64,000 nt of DNA from Rhizobium sp. Q54 (GTDB lineage: Bacteria; Pseudomonadota; Alphaproteobacteria; SHVZ01), in NCBI GenBank assembly GCA_945871425.1, contig CAMBVS010000006.1, positions 1 to 64,000 of the forward strand. The letters are read 5' to 3'. The translations under genes and the position numbers were made by a program. How positions within the stretch are numbered: the stretch's first letter is position 1; every line of letters begins with the position of its first letter. Shown here piece by piece: positions 23,650 to 31,249 of the stretch. Below the pieces are notes generated by a model. That model made no database searches and had not been told where the DNA came from. It saw nothing but the letters and a program-made list of their open reading frames with translations.

Positions 23650-25251
23650 TCAACTCTTCTTCACGTTCCAGAAGTAGCGGACCGACGAGTTGTGCACGCC
23701 GCTCAGGTTCGAGCGGAAGGCGATCGGCGGGAACCACTGTCCGTAGGTGTACCAAGTGCCGTGCTCGTAGAGCTTGCGGTGAACGGTCTCGAGCAGCTCG
23801 CGCTGCTTTTTGGTATCGATCTCCCGCGTCCAGGCGTCGCGCAGCCGCTCGATCTCGGCGTCGCAGGGCCAGCCGAACCACGCCTTGTCGCAGGCGGTCG
23901 AGGCCGGGTTGGTGAAGGGGTCGCCGCCGGAGACGCCGGCGCCGGAGGTGAAGAAGATGTTCCAGCCGCCTTCGGCCGGCGGCTTGCGCACGGCGCGGCG
24001 GGTGAGGACCGAATTCCAATCGGTCGGCTGCACGTCGACTTTGACCCCGATGCGCTTCAAGGAGTCGGCGAGCACCAGCGAGGCGGCGCTGAAGATCGGA
24101 AAATCGGTCGCCTGCAGGATGACGATCGGCTCGCCCTTGTATCCGGCCTCCTCGAACAGCTTCTTGGCCTTGGCGTCGCGTTCGGCGCGGGTGCCGGTGG
24201 TGTAGGGCTCGGATCCCACGAGCGTGTCGTTGGGCGAACCGCAGACGAAAAGCGACCAGCAGACCTTCCAGTCGTTGGGATCGCTGGAGATCGAGGCGCG
24301 GAGATAGTCCTCCTGCTCCAGGAGATAGCCCAGCGCCTGGCGCGCCTTGACGTTGTTGAACGGCGGATACAGGTGGTTGGGCCGGAGCGTGCCGACGTTG
24401 CCGAGCGGATCGCCGCGTTGGATGGTGACGCCGGCATTGCGCTTGAGCAGCGGGATCATGTCGTGGGTCGGCGTCTCCACCATGTCGACCTCGTTGGCGA
24501 TCAGCGCATTGGCCGCGGTCGAGGGGTCGGGGATGTAGAGCCATTCGACGCGATCGACGTTGACGATCTTGTTGCCGGCCGACCAGTCCGACGGCTCGGG
24601 CCGCGAGACGTATTTCGCGTTCTTCCGCAGCACGATCTTCGATCCGGGGACCCATTCCTTCGGGTCGTAGGTGAAGGGACCGGAGCCGATATGCTCGGGC
24701 ACCTGCGTACCGGCATCGGTCTTCGCCATCCGCTCGGTCATGATCGCCGGGATCAACCCGCCGATGCGTCCGAGCGAGGAGATCACCAGGCCGTAGGGTT
24801 CCTTCAGGATCAGGGTGAAGCTGCGGTCGTCGATCGCCTCCAGCTTGGCGACCGACTGGAACAGCCTCTGCCCCATGATATCGCGCTTGCCCCAGCGCTC
24901 CAGCGACGGGATCACGTCCTTGGACGTCACCGGCGTGCCGTCATGGAAGGTGAGGCGGGGGCGCATGGTGAATCGGTAGGTGAGGCCGTCCGGAGACACG
25001 GACCAGGTCTCGGCCATCTGCGGCTGGACCTCGAGCTTGCCGTCGCGGGCGAACAGCGTGTCGTAGATCATCGAGCCGAAGACCTGGGTCACCGTGCCGG
25101 TGGTCCAGATCGGGTCGAGGACGCGGAGGTCGCCCTGGGGCACGTAGCGGATGACCGTCCCGCCGGCGGTCTGCGCCACGGCCGCCGGGGCGGCACCGAG
25201 GGCGGAGGAGAGCAGCAGCGCCGTGGCGATCAATCGAAGGGTGTTGCGCAT
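23650..25251 (-). CDS. Family 5 solute-binding protein of a peptide/opine-type ABC transporter
   Basis: A 533-residue periplasmic protein with a signal peptide (residues ~1-26, IATALLLSSALGAAPAAVAQ) and the SBP_bac_5 fold. It shows TFHDGTPVTSKDVIPSLERW, the family signature near residue 105, plus KARQALGYLLEQEDYLRAS and the repeated GVKVDVQPTDWNSVL domain. Such proteins deliver oligopeptides, opines, nickel or glutathione-like solutes to DppBCDF-type permeases, but no permease or ATPase gene is adjacent. The gene precedes the deacylase by 13 bases in one operon. The start at 25251 gives the signal peptide. The 255 bases upstream contain no gene that I can see. Confidence 0.93.
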   Translation of the reverse strand: MRNTLRLIATALLLSSALGAAPAAVAQTAGGTVIRYVPQGDLRVLDPIWTTGTVTQVFGSMIYDTLFARDGKLEVQPQMAETWSVSPDGLTYRFTMRPRLTFHDGTPVTSKDVIPSLERWGKRDIMGQRLFQSVAKLEAIDDRSFTLILKEPYGLVISSLGRIGGLIPAIMTERMAKTDAGTQVPEHIGSGPFTYDPKEWVPGSKIVLRKNAKYVSRPEPSDWSAGNKIVNVDRVEWLYIPDPSTAANALIANEVDMVETPTHDMIPLLKRNAGVTIQRGDPLGNVGTLRPNHLYPPFNNVKARQALGYLLEQEDYLRASISSDPNDWKVCWSLFVCGSPNDTLVGSEPYTTGTRAERDAKAKKLFEEAGYKGEPIVILQATDFPIFSAASLVLADSLKRIGVKVDVQPTDWNSVLTRRAVRKPPAEGGWNIFFTSGAGVSGGDPFTNPASTACDKAWFGWPCDAEIERLRDAWTREIDTKKQRELLETVHRKLYEHGTWYTYGQWFPPIAFRSNLSGVHNSSVRYFWNVKKS

Positions 25252-25506
25252 CGGAAATCCTCGTTCAGGTCGGCGGGGTGGAATTCCAGTCGGGCGTGTT
25301 TCTTCGACGACACGCTAGCACCGGGACGGGCCGGCGGTAAGACGTGAGGTCGGGATCGGCTACGAGCCGGCCGGGCGGCGTTCCGGTCGGCGGTCCGGGT
25401 CAGGGGGCGGTCGTGGCCTTCCCGGGAATTGGCTCTGGCCTGGTGTACCGCCGGCGTCGCGTCAACGCTCGGGCTTTAACACCTGCCTTCGGCCGCTATG
25501 GATCGC

Positions 25507-26295
25507 TTATCGCCACAGCGCGCCCTTGCTCGCTTTCACGCGCGTGCGCGCGCGCTTGTCCAGCGCGCTGAAGAATTGGATGCCGGCCTTCTCTTCGATC
25601 TCGTTGACGGTGACCAGATAGGAACTGTCGAGCTTGGCTTTCGGGTAGGGCTTGTTGTCGAAGTAGAACGCCAGCGCGCGCTGCGCTGCCGGGTCGTAGA
25701 CTATCTTGAAGAATCCCTCGGGGACCGCGACCTTGTTGTCGCCGATGGTCTTCGGCTTGGCGCCGTAGATCGGACCGGAGACAACGACCAGCCGCTCGCG
25801 GCTGATGGCCCAGTCGCGCACCCGCGCTTCCAGCTGCGCCCAGATGCCGCGATTCATGCTGGGGCCGTACTGCGGAGCGATATTCGACAGGTAGAACGAC
25901 TCTGCCATCGCCTCTTCGAGCCAGGTGTTGTCGGCGGCCGGCGACATGTGCCCCCGATCGAAGCCGCTTTTGGCGTAGTCGCCGGTGACGGCGCTCTTGT
26001 TGGCCCGGGCGACGTCGGGATCCGGGACGAAGGGCCGGTTGTCGCGCGTCACGTTCTTGGCGAAGCGCTCGGGCGTGAGCACCTCGAGCACCCAGGCCGG
26101 CGTCCGATGCCCGGTGTGATAGGAGACCAGGTATCCGGTCCGGCACAGCACCATGTGGTCGTCGTCGCTCGACCGGGTCTCGGGTTCGCCGGTATCCGCG
26201 ACCAGCGCCGCGCACTCGCCGAGTCCGGCGGCGTGGCCGCCGGGGCCGAAGAGGAGGAAAAAGAGAAGGAGGAAGACGAGGATCCGTGACGGCAT
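25507..26295 (-). CDS. Secreted DNA/RNA non-specific endonuclease (NUC1 type)
   Basis: A 262-residue protein with a signal peptide (MPSRILVFLLLFFLLFGPGG, mature start near residue 24) and the beta-beta-alpha-metal nuclease fold. The catalytic DRGH box is at 113-116 in SGFDRGHMSPAADN, with H116 as general base. NTWLEEAMAESFYLSNIAPQ carries the metal-binding asparagine, and VVVSGPIYG is the next conserved strand. It should cut DNA and RNA in the periplasm or outside the cell, for nutrient scavenging or against foreign DNA. No inhibitor gene is obvious. It is the last gene of a three-gene operon after two small membrane proteins, 11 bases from the second. Upstream in-frame codons to 26529 lie within that gene and are rejected. 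Confidence 0.92.
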   Translation of the reverse strand: MPSRILVFLLLFFLLFGPGGHAAGLGECAALVADTGEPETRSSDDDHMVLCRTGYLVSYHTGHRTPAWVLEVLTPERFAKNVTRDNRPFVPDPDVARANKSAVTGDYAKSGFDRGHMSPAADNTWLEEAMAESFYLSNIAPQYGPSMNRGIWAQLEARVRDWAISRERLVVVSGPIYGAKPKTIGDNKVAVPEGFFKIVYDPAAQRALAFYFDNKPYPKAKLDSSYLVTVNEIEEKAGIQFFSALDKRARTRVKASKGALWR

Positions 26296-26306
26296 GGCGC
26301 TCTCCG

Positions 26307-26642
26307 CTACTTGGGAAGCCCCTTGGAGATGAGAAAGCTGCCGCCGCTGATGCCGAGCAATCCGAGGACACCGTTGGGAATCTCGACGAAGGTGCCGGCC
26401 TCGAGCGAGAGCACCACGAACAATCCGCCGATCAGGAAGGTGAACAGAAGCAGCTGGAACCGCGAGATGCTGGCCTTGCCCGGAACCGGCGGCATGCCCG
26501 GCATTGCGCCGGCGGGCGGCGACTCGCACAGCATGTCGGATAGATCGACCTTGGTCAGCTTCTGCAAGACGATGACGGCAAACGCCGTGAACACCGCGAG
26601 CATCACCGCATAGCTCGCCAGCGAATAGATTTGGGGCTGCAT
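26307..26642 (-). CDS. Small membrane protein, related to the next gene upstream
   Basis: A 111-residue protein with three likely membrane helices (about 8-27, 62-83 and 90-108) and a Pro/Gly-rich linker, PPAGAMPGMPPVPG, between the first two. The second helix is introduced by SISRFQLLLFTFLIGGLF, and the end reads GLLGISGGSFLISKGLPK. The same layout and similar motifs occur in the neighbouring 109-residue protein (SPERVQLLIASLF and ALGGSNALYLVSKIG), so the two are probably ancient duplicates. I know no function for either. It lies one base after that gene and 11 bases before the nuclease, so they are clearly co-expressed. Confidence 0.75.
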   Translation of the reverse strand: MQPQIYSLASYAVMLAVFTAFAVIVLQKLTKVDLSDMLCESPPAGAMPGMPPVPGKASISRFQLLLFTFLIGGLFVVLSLEAGTFVEIPNGVLGLLGISGGSFLISKGLPK

Positions 26643-26643
26643 G

Positions 26644-26973
26644 TCATGTCCTCCCGGTCAAGGTTCTGCCGATTTTGGAAACGAGGTACAGCGCGTTGCT
26701 GCCGCCGAGAGCGGCCACCAGCCATGTCGATGGCTCGGGCAAGCGGGCTTCCGCGCGGACGGTCTGGAACTGGCTGAGGGTGTCGAAGCCGTAGGCGGCC
26801 ATGGCAAACAGGCTGGCGATCAGAAGCTGAACGCGCTCTGGCGACGGGGCGCCGTTGCGATCGCTGGAGAGCATCCCGGACGTGCGGATCTCGCCGCGCA
26901 GGAGGCGCATGAAGACCATGGCGAACAGCACGCCATACACCGCATAGATCGTGGCGGTGACGTACCACCTCAT
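26644..26973 (-). CDS. Small membrane protein, first gene of the nuclease operon
   Basis: A 109-residue hydrophobic protein that I do not recognise. The predicted membrane helices are about 4-24 (YVTATIYAVYGVLFAMVFMR), 48-68 and 84-102. Between helix 1 and 2 it has a polar segment with TSGMLSSDRNGAPSPERVQL. Its similarity to the next protein in the layout 'S.eR.QLL' then 'GG..al.lvSK' suggests they form a hetero-oligomer. The start is the ATG at 26973. Upstream, 26974-27218 is a 245-base gap without a gene that I can support. In this operon the nuclease is secreted and these two stay in the membrane, so they might help anchor, export or guard against it, but that is conjecture. Confidence 0.72.
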   Translation of the reverse strand: MRWYVTATIYAVYGVLFAMVFMRLLRGEIRTSGMLSSDRNGAPSPERVQLLIASLFAMAAYGFDTLSQFQTVRAEARLPEPSTWLVAALGGSNALYLVSKIGRTLTGRT

Positions 26974-27218
26974 GGCGGGTCCACGACGTCGGCCTCGCCC
27001 GCGCCGAGAGGCGGCTCGCAGCTATGTTCGGTTTCGGCACCGGCGGAGAGCGCAGGCGATCGCGCGGGGCCGGAAGCGGCCGCCGCCGGATACGTCGCGG
27101 GTCGAGATACCGAAGGCGCTCGCATGGCCGTCCCCCAACAGCCCGACCGCAGAAATACAACCTTGTGCGACTACAGGCAAGTCGAATCGCAACCGGGGAC
27201 GTGACGCGAGTCCGCAGC

Positions 27219-28271
27219 CTACGCCGGCAGCGTCAGCCGGTAGAACCGGGCGGCGGTGCCCGAGAACAGGTCCGTGGTCTCGGCGGCGCCGGCGCCCCTC
27301 GCCAGTTTCTTGCAGGCGTTCCAGAATACCGGGTAGCTGTAGGAGCCCTTGTCGACCGGGAAGTTGCTCTCGAACATGCAGCGGCTGGCGCCGAAGGCTT
27401 CGATGCAGGTCTCGACATAGGGCCGCCACGCCGCCGCCAGCTCGTCGGAGGAGGGCGGCTCGGCCTTGCCCTCGAAGCCGAAGCCGTTGAGCCGCATGCC
27501 GAGTCCGCCCAGCTTCGCATGGACGTTCGGGCACTTGGCGAGGTTGCGGATCGCGGTCGACCAGGTCTCGAAGATCTCGTCGCGGCGGCCGGCATAGGGA
27601 CCAAGGCCGAGCGGGCCGCCGGCGTGGTTGATCACGATCTGCGTCGCGGGAAAGGCGCGGGCGAGGCCGGTGAGATCGTCGATCTGTGGATGGTAGAGCC
27701 AGGCATCGAAGCTGAGCCCCATCGTCTCCAGCACCGAGAAGCCCTCGCGGAAGCTGCGCGTTCCCATCAGGCCTTGCGGCATCTCGAAGGCGGGGTTGCG
27801 CAGGCCGGGGAAGTCGTCCCAGGCGGAGATGTGGCGGATGCCGCGGAAGCGATCGGTGATGCGCGCATGTGCCTCCAGCACGCGGCGGACCCCGGCGCCG
27901 AGGCGGAGGTCGGCATAGCCGACGATGCCCTCGCAGATCCGGGTCTTGCCGTAGGTGCCGCTGGCGCTCATCGCGGCGACGCCGTTGACGAATTCGGTCT
28001 CGCCCACCGGACGCAGCTCCTCCGGCCCGTCGGCGCGATGCATGGAGCGGGCCTGGAGATAGACGGTGGAGACGATGTTGTGGCCGCTGTTCAGGTCTTC
28101 CAGCAGCTCCGGCAGCAGATAGCGCCAGCCCGGCCGGTCCCAAAGATGGTGGTGGGGATCGACGATCGGCAGCCCAGGCTCGAGGATCTCCTCCTTCCGG
28201 CGGTCCAGCCATTCCTGGCGGACCGCGAGGTAGGGGGCAAGGGCGGCGGGCGGTTTGGCGGCGGCGGTCAA
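27219..28271 (-). CDS. Amidohydrolase family 2 (TIM-barrel) metal-dependent hydrolase
   Basis: A 350-residue amidohydrolase of the decarboxylase/lactonase (PF04909-type) group. It has the metal motif LPIVDPHHHLWDRPG near residue 35, RGIRHISAWDD, FDAWLYHPQIDDL, VINHAGGPLG with the histidine that closes the barrel, and CMFESNFPVD near the end, typical of this family's terminal aspartate-containing strand. Members hydrolyse lactones or decarboxylate aromatic acids in the cytoplasm. The substrate cannot be stated. It appears to be monocistronic or part of a loose run with the SDR gene upstream (48 bases away, same strand). The ATG at 28271 is the first in frame and gives the usual N-terminal length. 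Confidence 0.92.
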   Translation of the reverse strand: MTAAAKPPAALAPYLAVRQEWLDRRKEEILEPGLPIVDPHHHLWDRPGWRYLLPELLEDLNSGHNIVSTVYLQARSMHRADGPEELRPVGETEFVNGVAAMSASGTYGKTRICEGIVGYADLRLGAGVRRVLEAHARITDRFRGIRHISAWDDFPGLRNPAFEMPQGLMGTRSFREGFSVLETMGLSFDAWLYHPQIDDLTGLARAFPATQIVINHAGGPLGLGPYAGRRDEIFETWSTAIRNLAKCPNVHAKLGGLGMRLNGFGFEGKAEPPSSDELAAAWRPYVETCIEAFGASRCMFESNFPVDKGSYSYPVFWNACKKLARGAGAAETTDLFSGTAARFYRLTLPA

Positions 28272-28319
28272 GGCAGTCCTCCCGGGATTTCGGGGGATGC
28301 TAGTGCAGATCGCGCGCGA

Positions 28320-29024
28320 TTACTTCTGCGCCTTCACCCACTCGCCATGCCGCTGGCAGGAGGCCTCGGCGAGGTCGACGAAGACGCCGGCGATCGCCTC
28401 CGGCGGGGTCACCGTGGCCGGGTCCTCACCGGGGAAGGCGCCGGCCCGCATCTGCGTGCGGACGGCGCCGGGGGAGAGGAGGTTGGCCTTGATGTTGGTT
28501 TTCTCGATCTCCTTGCACCACGTGTAAACGAGCGCCTCCATGCCGGCCTTGGTCGCGGTATAGGCGCCGAAATAGGCCGGGATCATCTTGGTGACGCCCG
28601 AGGTCACGAAGACGGCGCGGCCGGCCGGGGAAACCTTCAGCAAGGGCTCCATCGAGCGGATCAGCCGCCAGCCCGCCGTCATGTTGAGGACGACCGACTC
28701 CTCCCACGCCTTGGGCGCGAGCTGGGAGACCGGTCCCAGCGGAGCGGCGACGGCAGCATTGGCGACCAGCACGTCCAGACGTTTGAAGCGGTCGAAGATC
28801 GCCTGGCCCAGCTCCTCGATGCCGTTGGGCTTGGCGAGGTCGAGCGGCACCAGGGTCGCCGTACCGCCGGCCTTCTTGATCGCGTCGTCCAGCTCTTCGA
28901 GCCCGCCGACGGTGCGGGCGGTCGCCACCACATGGGCGCCCTCCCGGGCGAAGCGTTCGGCGACGGCGCGGCCGATGCCGCGGGACGCACCGGTGACGAG
29001 CGCGATCCGGTCTTTCAGGCGCAT
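28320..29024 (-). CDS. SDR family NAD(P)-dependent oxidoreductase
   Basis: A 234-residue short-chain dehydrogenase. It has the cofactor loop TGASRGIGRAVAERF (11-25), NAAVAAPLG where most members have NNAG, a catalytic serine in VFVTSGVTKM, and YTATKAGMEAL with the Tyr-x-x-x-Lys pair, then SPGAVRTQM. The NAAV variant is common in the alphaproteobacterial SDR that follows purF, as here: purF ends 70 bases upstream on the same strand. The substrate is unknown and the enzyme may reduce a 3-oxo group. A 9-G run (29055-29063) lies in the gap before its start. The ATG is at 29024. Confidence 0.93.
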   Translation of the reverse strand: MRLKDRIALVTGASRGIGRAVAERFAREGAHVVATARTVGGLEELDDAIKKAGGTATLVPLDLAKPNGIEELGQAIFDRFKRLDVLVANAAVAAPLGPVSQLAPKAWEESVVLNMTAGWRLIRSMEPLLKVSPAGRAVFVTSGVTKMIPAYFGAYTATKAGMEALVYTWCKEIEKTNIKANLLSPGAVRTQMRAGAFPGEDPATVTPPEAIAGVFVDLAEASCQRHGEWVKAQK

Positions 29025-29094
29025 GGGGACTTACTCGTTAGGAGGAGAGGGCGAGGGGGGGGGTGCGTGAGGCACGAACGACGGGGGAGCGGCG

Positions 29095-30552
29095 CTAGAC
29101 GGTCTCGGTCAGGAGCGAGAGCTGGCGGGTCTGGCCGCCCTCGAGCTGGTCGACCAGCGGGATCGGGTAGTCGCCGGTGAAGCAGGCGTCGCAATAGGCC
29201 GGGTTCCTGGCGTCGCGGCCTTTCATGCCGACGGCGCGGTAGAGGCCGTCGAGCGAGACGAAGGCGAGCGTATCGGCGCCGATATGCTCGGCCATCGCCT
29301 TCACGTCCATCTGCGCGGCCAGCAGCTTGGACCGCTCCGGCGTGTCGACGCCGTAGAAGCAGGAATGCGTGGTCGGCGGGCTGGCGATGCGGAAATGCAC
29401 CTCCTTGGCGCCGGCGGCGCGGACCATCTGGATGATCTTCATCGAGGTGGTGCCGCGGACGATCGAGTCGTCGACCAGGATGACGCGCTTGCCCGCGATC
29501 TGGGCACGGGCGGCATTGTGCTTCAGCTTCACGCCGAGGTGGCGGATGTGGTCGGTCGGCTCGATGAAGGTGCGGCCGACATAGTGGTTCCTGATGATGC
29601 CGAGCTCGAAGGGGATGCGGCTCTCGGCGGCATAGCCGATCGCCGCCGGCACGCCCGAGTCAGGCACCGGGATGACGAGGTCGGCATCGACGTGGCTCTC
29701 ACGCGCCAGCTCGGCGCCGATGCGCTTTCGCGCCTCGTAGACGCTCAGGCCCTCGACGACGCTGTCGGGGCGGGAGAAGTAGATGTATTCGAAGATGCAG
29801 AAGCGCTTGTCCTTTTCGCGGAACGGGTGGTGGCTGTGCACCCCCGCCTCGTCGATCAGGACGACCTCGCCGGCCTCGATGTCGCGCACGAAGTCGGCGC
29901 CGATGATGTCGAGGCCGCAGGTCTCCGACGCCAGGATGTAGGCGTCGCCGATCCTGCCCAGCACCAGCGGGCGGACGCCGTGCGGATCGCGGACGCCGAT
30001 GAGGCCGGTCGGCGACAGCGCCACCAGCGAGTAGGCGCCTTCGACCTGGCGGAGCGCGCCGACCAGGCGCTCGACCACGCTGACGCCGCGGCCGATCGCC
30101 ATCAGGTGGATGATGACCTCGCTGTCGGTGGTCGACTGGAACAGGCAGCCGCGGCGGACCAGGTCCTTCCGCACTTCCATGGCGTTGGTGAGATTGCCGT
30201 TGTGGCCGACGGCGAAGCCGCCCGATTCGAACTCGGCGAACAGCGGCTGGGAGTTGCGCGCGATGGTGGCGCCGGTGGTGGCGTAGCGGTTGTGGCCGAT
30301 GGCCGCATAGCCCTTCAGCTGCTGGATCACGCGGGGATCGCCGAAATTGTCGCCGACGTGACCCAGGCCGCGGTGTGCGCTGAACTGCTGGCCGTCGAAG
30401 GCGACGATGCCGGTCGCCTCCTGGCCGCGGTGCTGCTGGGCATGAAGGCCGAGCGCGGTGTGCGCGGCGGCGTCGGGGGTGCCGAAGATGCCGAAGAGGG
30501 CGCACTCCTCGTGCAGCTTGTCGTCGTCGAAGGGATGGGTGCTGAGGCTCAT
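29095..30552 (-). CDS. purF: Amidophosphoribosyltransferase
   Basis: A 485-residue enzyme that makes phosphoribosylamine from PRPP and glutamine, the first committed step of purine synthesis. The N-terminal nucleophile cysteine is C17 in HEECALFGIFG, so an N-terminal propeptide of about 16 residues would be removed. The PRPP loop is VILVDDSIVRGTTSMKI. The C-terminal YCDACFTGDYPIP supplies cysteines of the iron-sulfur cluster, marking the Bacillus-like, Fe-S-containing type. Regulation by nucleotides is expected from the family. It is downstream of cvpA (10 bases) in a cluster also holding radA, as in many alphaproteobacteria. Confidence 0.97.
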   Translation of the reverse strand: MSLSTHPFDDDKLHEECALFGIFGTPDAAAHTALGLHAQQHRGQEATGIVAFDGQQFSAHRGLGHVGDNFGDPRVIQQLKGYAAIGHNRYATTGATIARNSQPLFAEFESGGFAVGHNGNLTNAMEVRKDLVRRGCLFQSTTDSEVIIHLMAIGRGVSVVERLVGALRQVEGAYSLVALSPTGLIGVRDPHGVRPLVLGRIGDAYILASETCGLDIIGADFVRDIEAGEVVLIDEAGVHSHHPFREKDKRFCIFEYIYFSRPDSVVEGLSVYEARKRIGAELARESHVDADLVIPVPDSGVPAAIGYAAESRIPFELGIIRNHYVGRTFIEPTDHIRHLGVKLKHNAARAQIAGKRVILVDDSIVRGTTSMKIIQMVRAAGAKEVHFRIASPPTTHSCFYGVDTPERSKLLAAQMDVKAMAEHIGADTLAFVSLDGLYRAVGMKGRDARNPAYCDACFTGDYPIPLVDQLEGGQTRQLSLLTETV

Positions 30553-30562
30553 CGGCGGGCCT

Positions 30563-31249
30563 TTACTGGGTGGTCCGGATCAGGCCGTCGAGATCGCGAC
30601 GTTGCTCGGCATTATAGCCGGGGCGCGCTTCTTGGGCAGCGGGATTCGCCTGCGGCTGAGGGTTGGTCAGCCGCTCGTAGCTCCGTTTCAGCTCCATCGC
30701 CTGCTCCGCCTTGCGCTTGGCCTCGTCGGCAGCGGCGCGGGACGGCGATGTGGCCTCGCGAGGCAGCAGGTTCAAGAGCCACTGGGCCCCCATCTCGATC
30801 GCCGGCAGGGAGCGGGCGCTCGATATCCAGTCTGGGCGCTGGTCCTTGGGCACCGCCCAGTTCACGACCAGGAGGGCGAGGCAGACGACGACCGCGCCGC
30901 GGGCGAGGCCGAAGAGGAATCCCAGCGAGCGGTCGAGGGCGGACAGCGCGCTCGCCTGGACCCGGCGCGAGATCGGCCCGGAGATGATGCTCAGCACGAT
31001 CAAGGCGGCGATGAACAGCACCGCGGCGGCCGTGACGTCGGCGATCATCTCGACGGTGATGAACTGGCGCGCGATCGGGCGGGCGTATTTGAAGCCGTAG
31101 AGGGCGGCGAAGGCGGCACCGATCCAGGTGCCGATCGCCAGCGCCTCGCGGACGAAGCCGCGGAAGAAGGCGAAGAGTCCGGACAGCAGGATGACGCCGA
31201 CGACCAGGCCGTCGGTGAAGGTGAAGGCAACGCCGGTCATGCCGCTCAT
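30563..31249 (-). CDS. cvpA: CvpA family inner-membrane protein
   Basis: A 228-residue membrane protein. Four hydrophobic segments are seen at about 12-30, 36-52, 66-90 and 105-128 (GVILLSGLFAFFRGFVREAL, TAAAVLFIAALIVLSIISGP, GFLFGLARGAVVVCLALLVV). The LDRSLGFLFGLARG motif is the family hallmark. The C-terminal third is charged and helical (ADEAKRKAEQAMELKRSYE). CvpA proteins, named for colicin V production, are linked to envelope integrity and purine metabolism genes. The ATG at 31249 overlaps the radA stop by four bases, and purF begins 10 bases after, which is the classical radA-cvpA-purF arrangement of alphaproteobacteria. Confidence 0.92.
   Translation of the reverse strand: MSGMTGVAFTFTDGLVVGVILLSGLFAFFRGFVREALAIGTWIGAAFAALYGFKYARPIARQFITVEMIADVTAAAVLFIAALIVLSIISGPISRRVQASALSALDRSLGFLFGLARGAVVVCLALLVVNWAVPKDQRPDWISSARSLPAIEMGAQWLLNLLPREATSPSRAAADEAKRKAEQAMELKRSYERLTNPQPQANPAAQEARPGYNAEQRRDLDGLIRTTQ

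Noticed and set aside
27024-29180. A 718-residue + strand open frame
   Set aside because: It is the complement of the amidohydrolase and SDR genes and has no family features.
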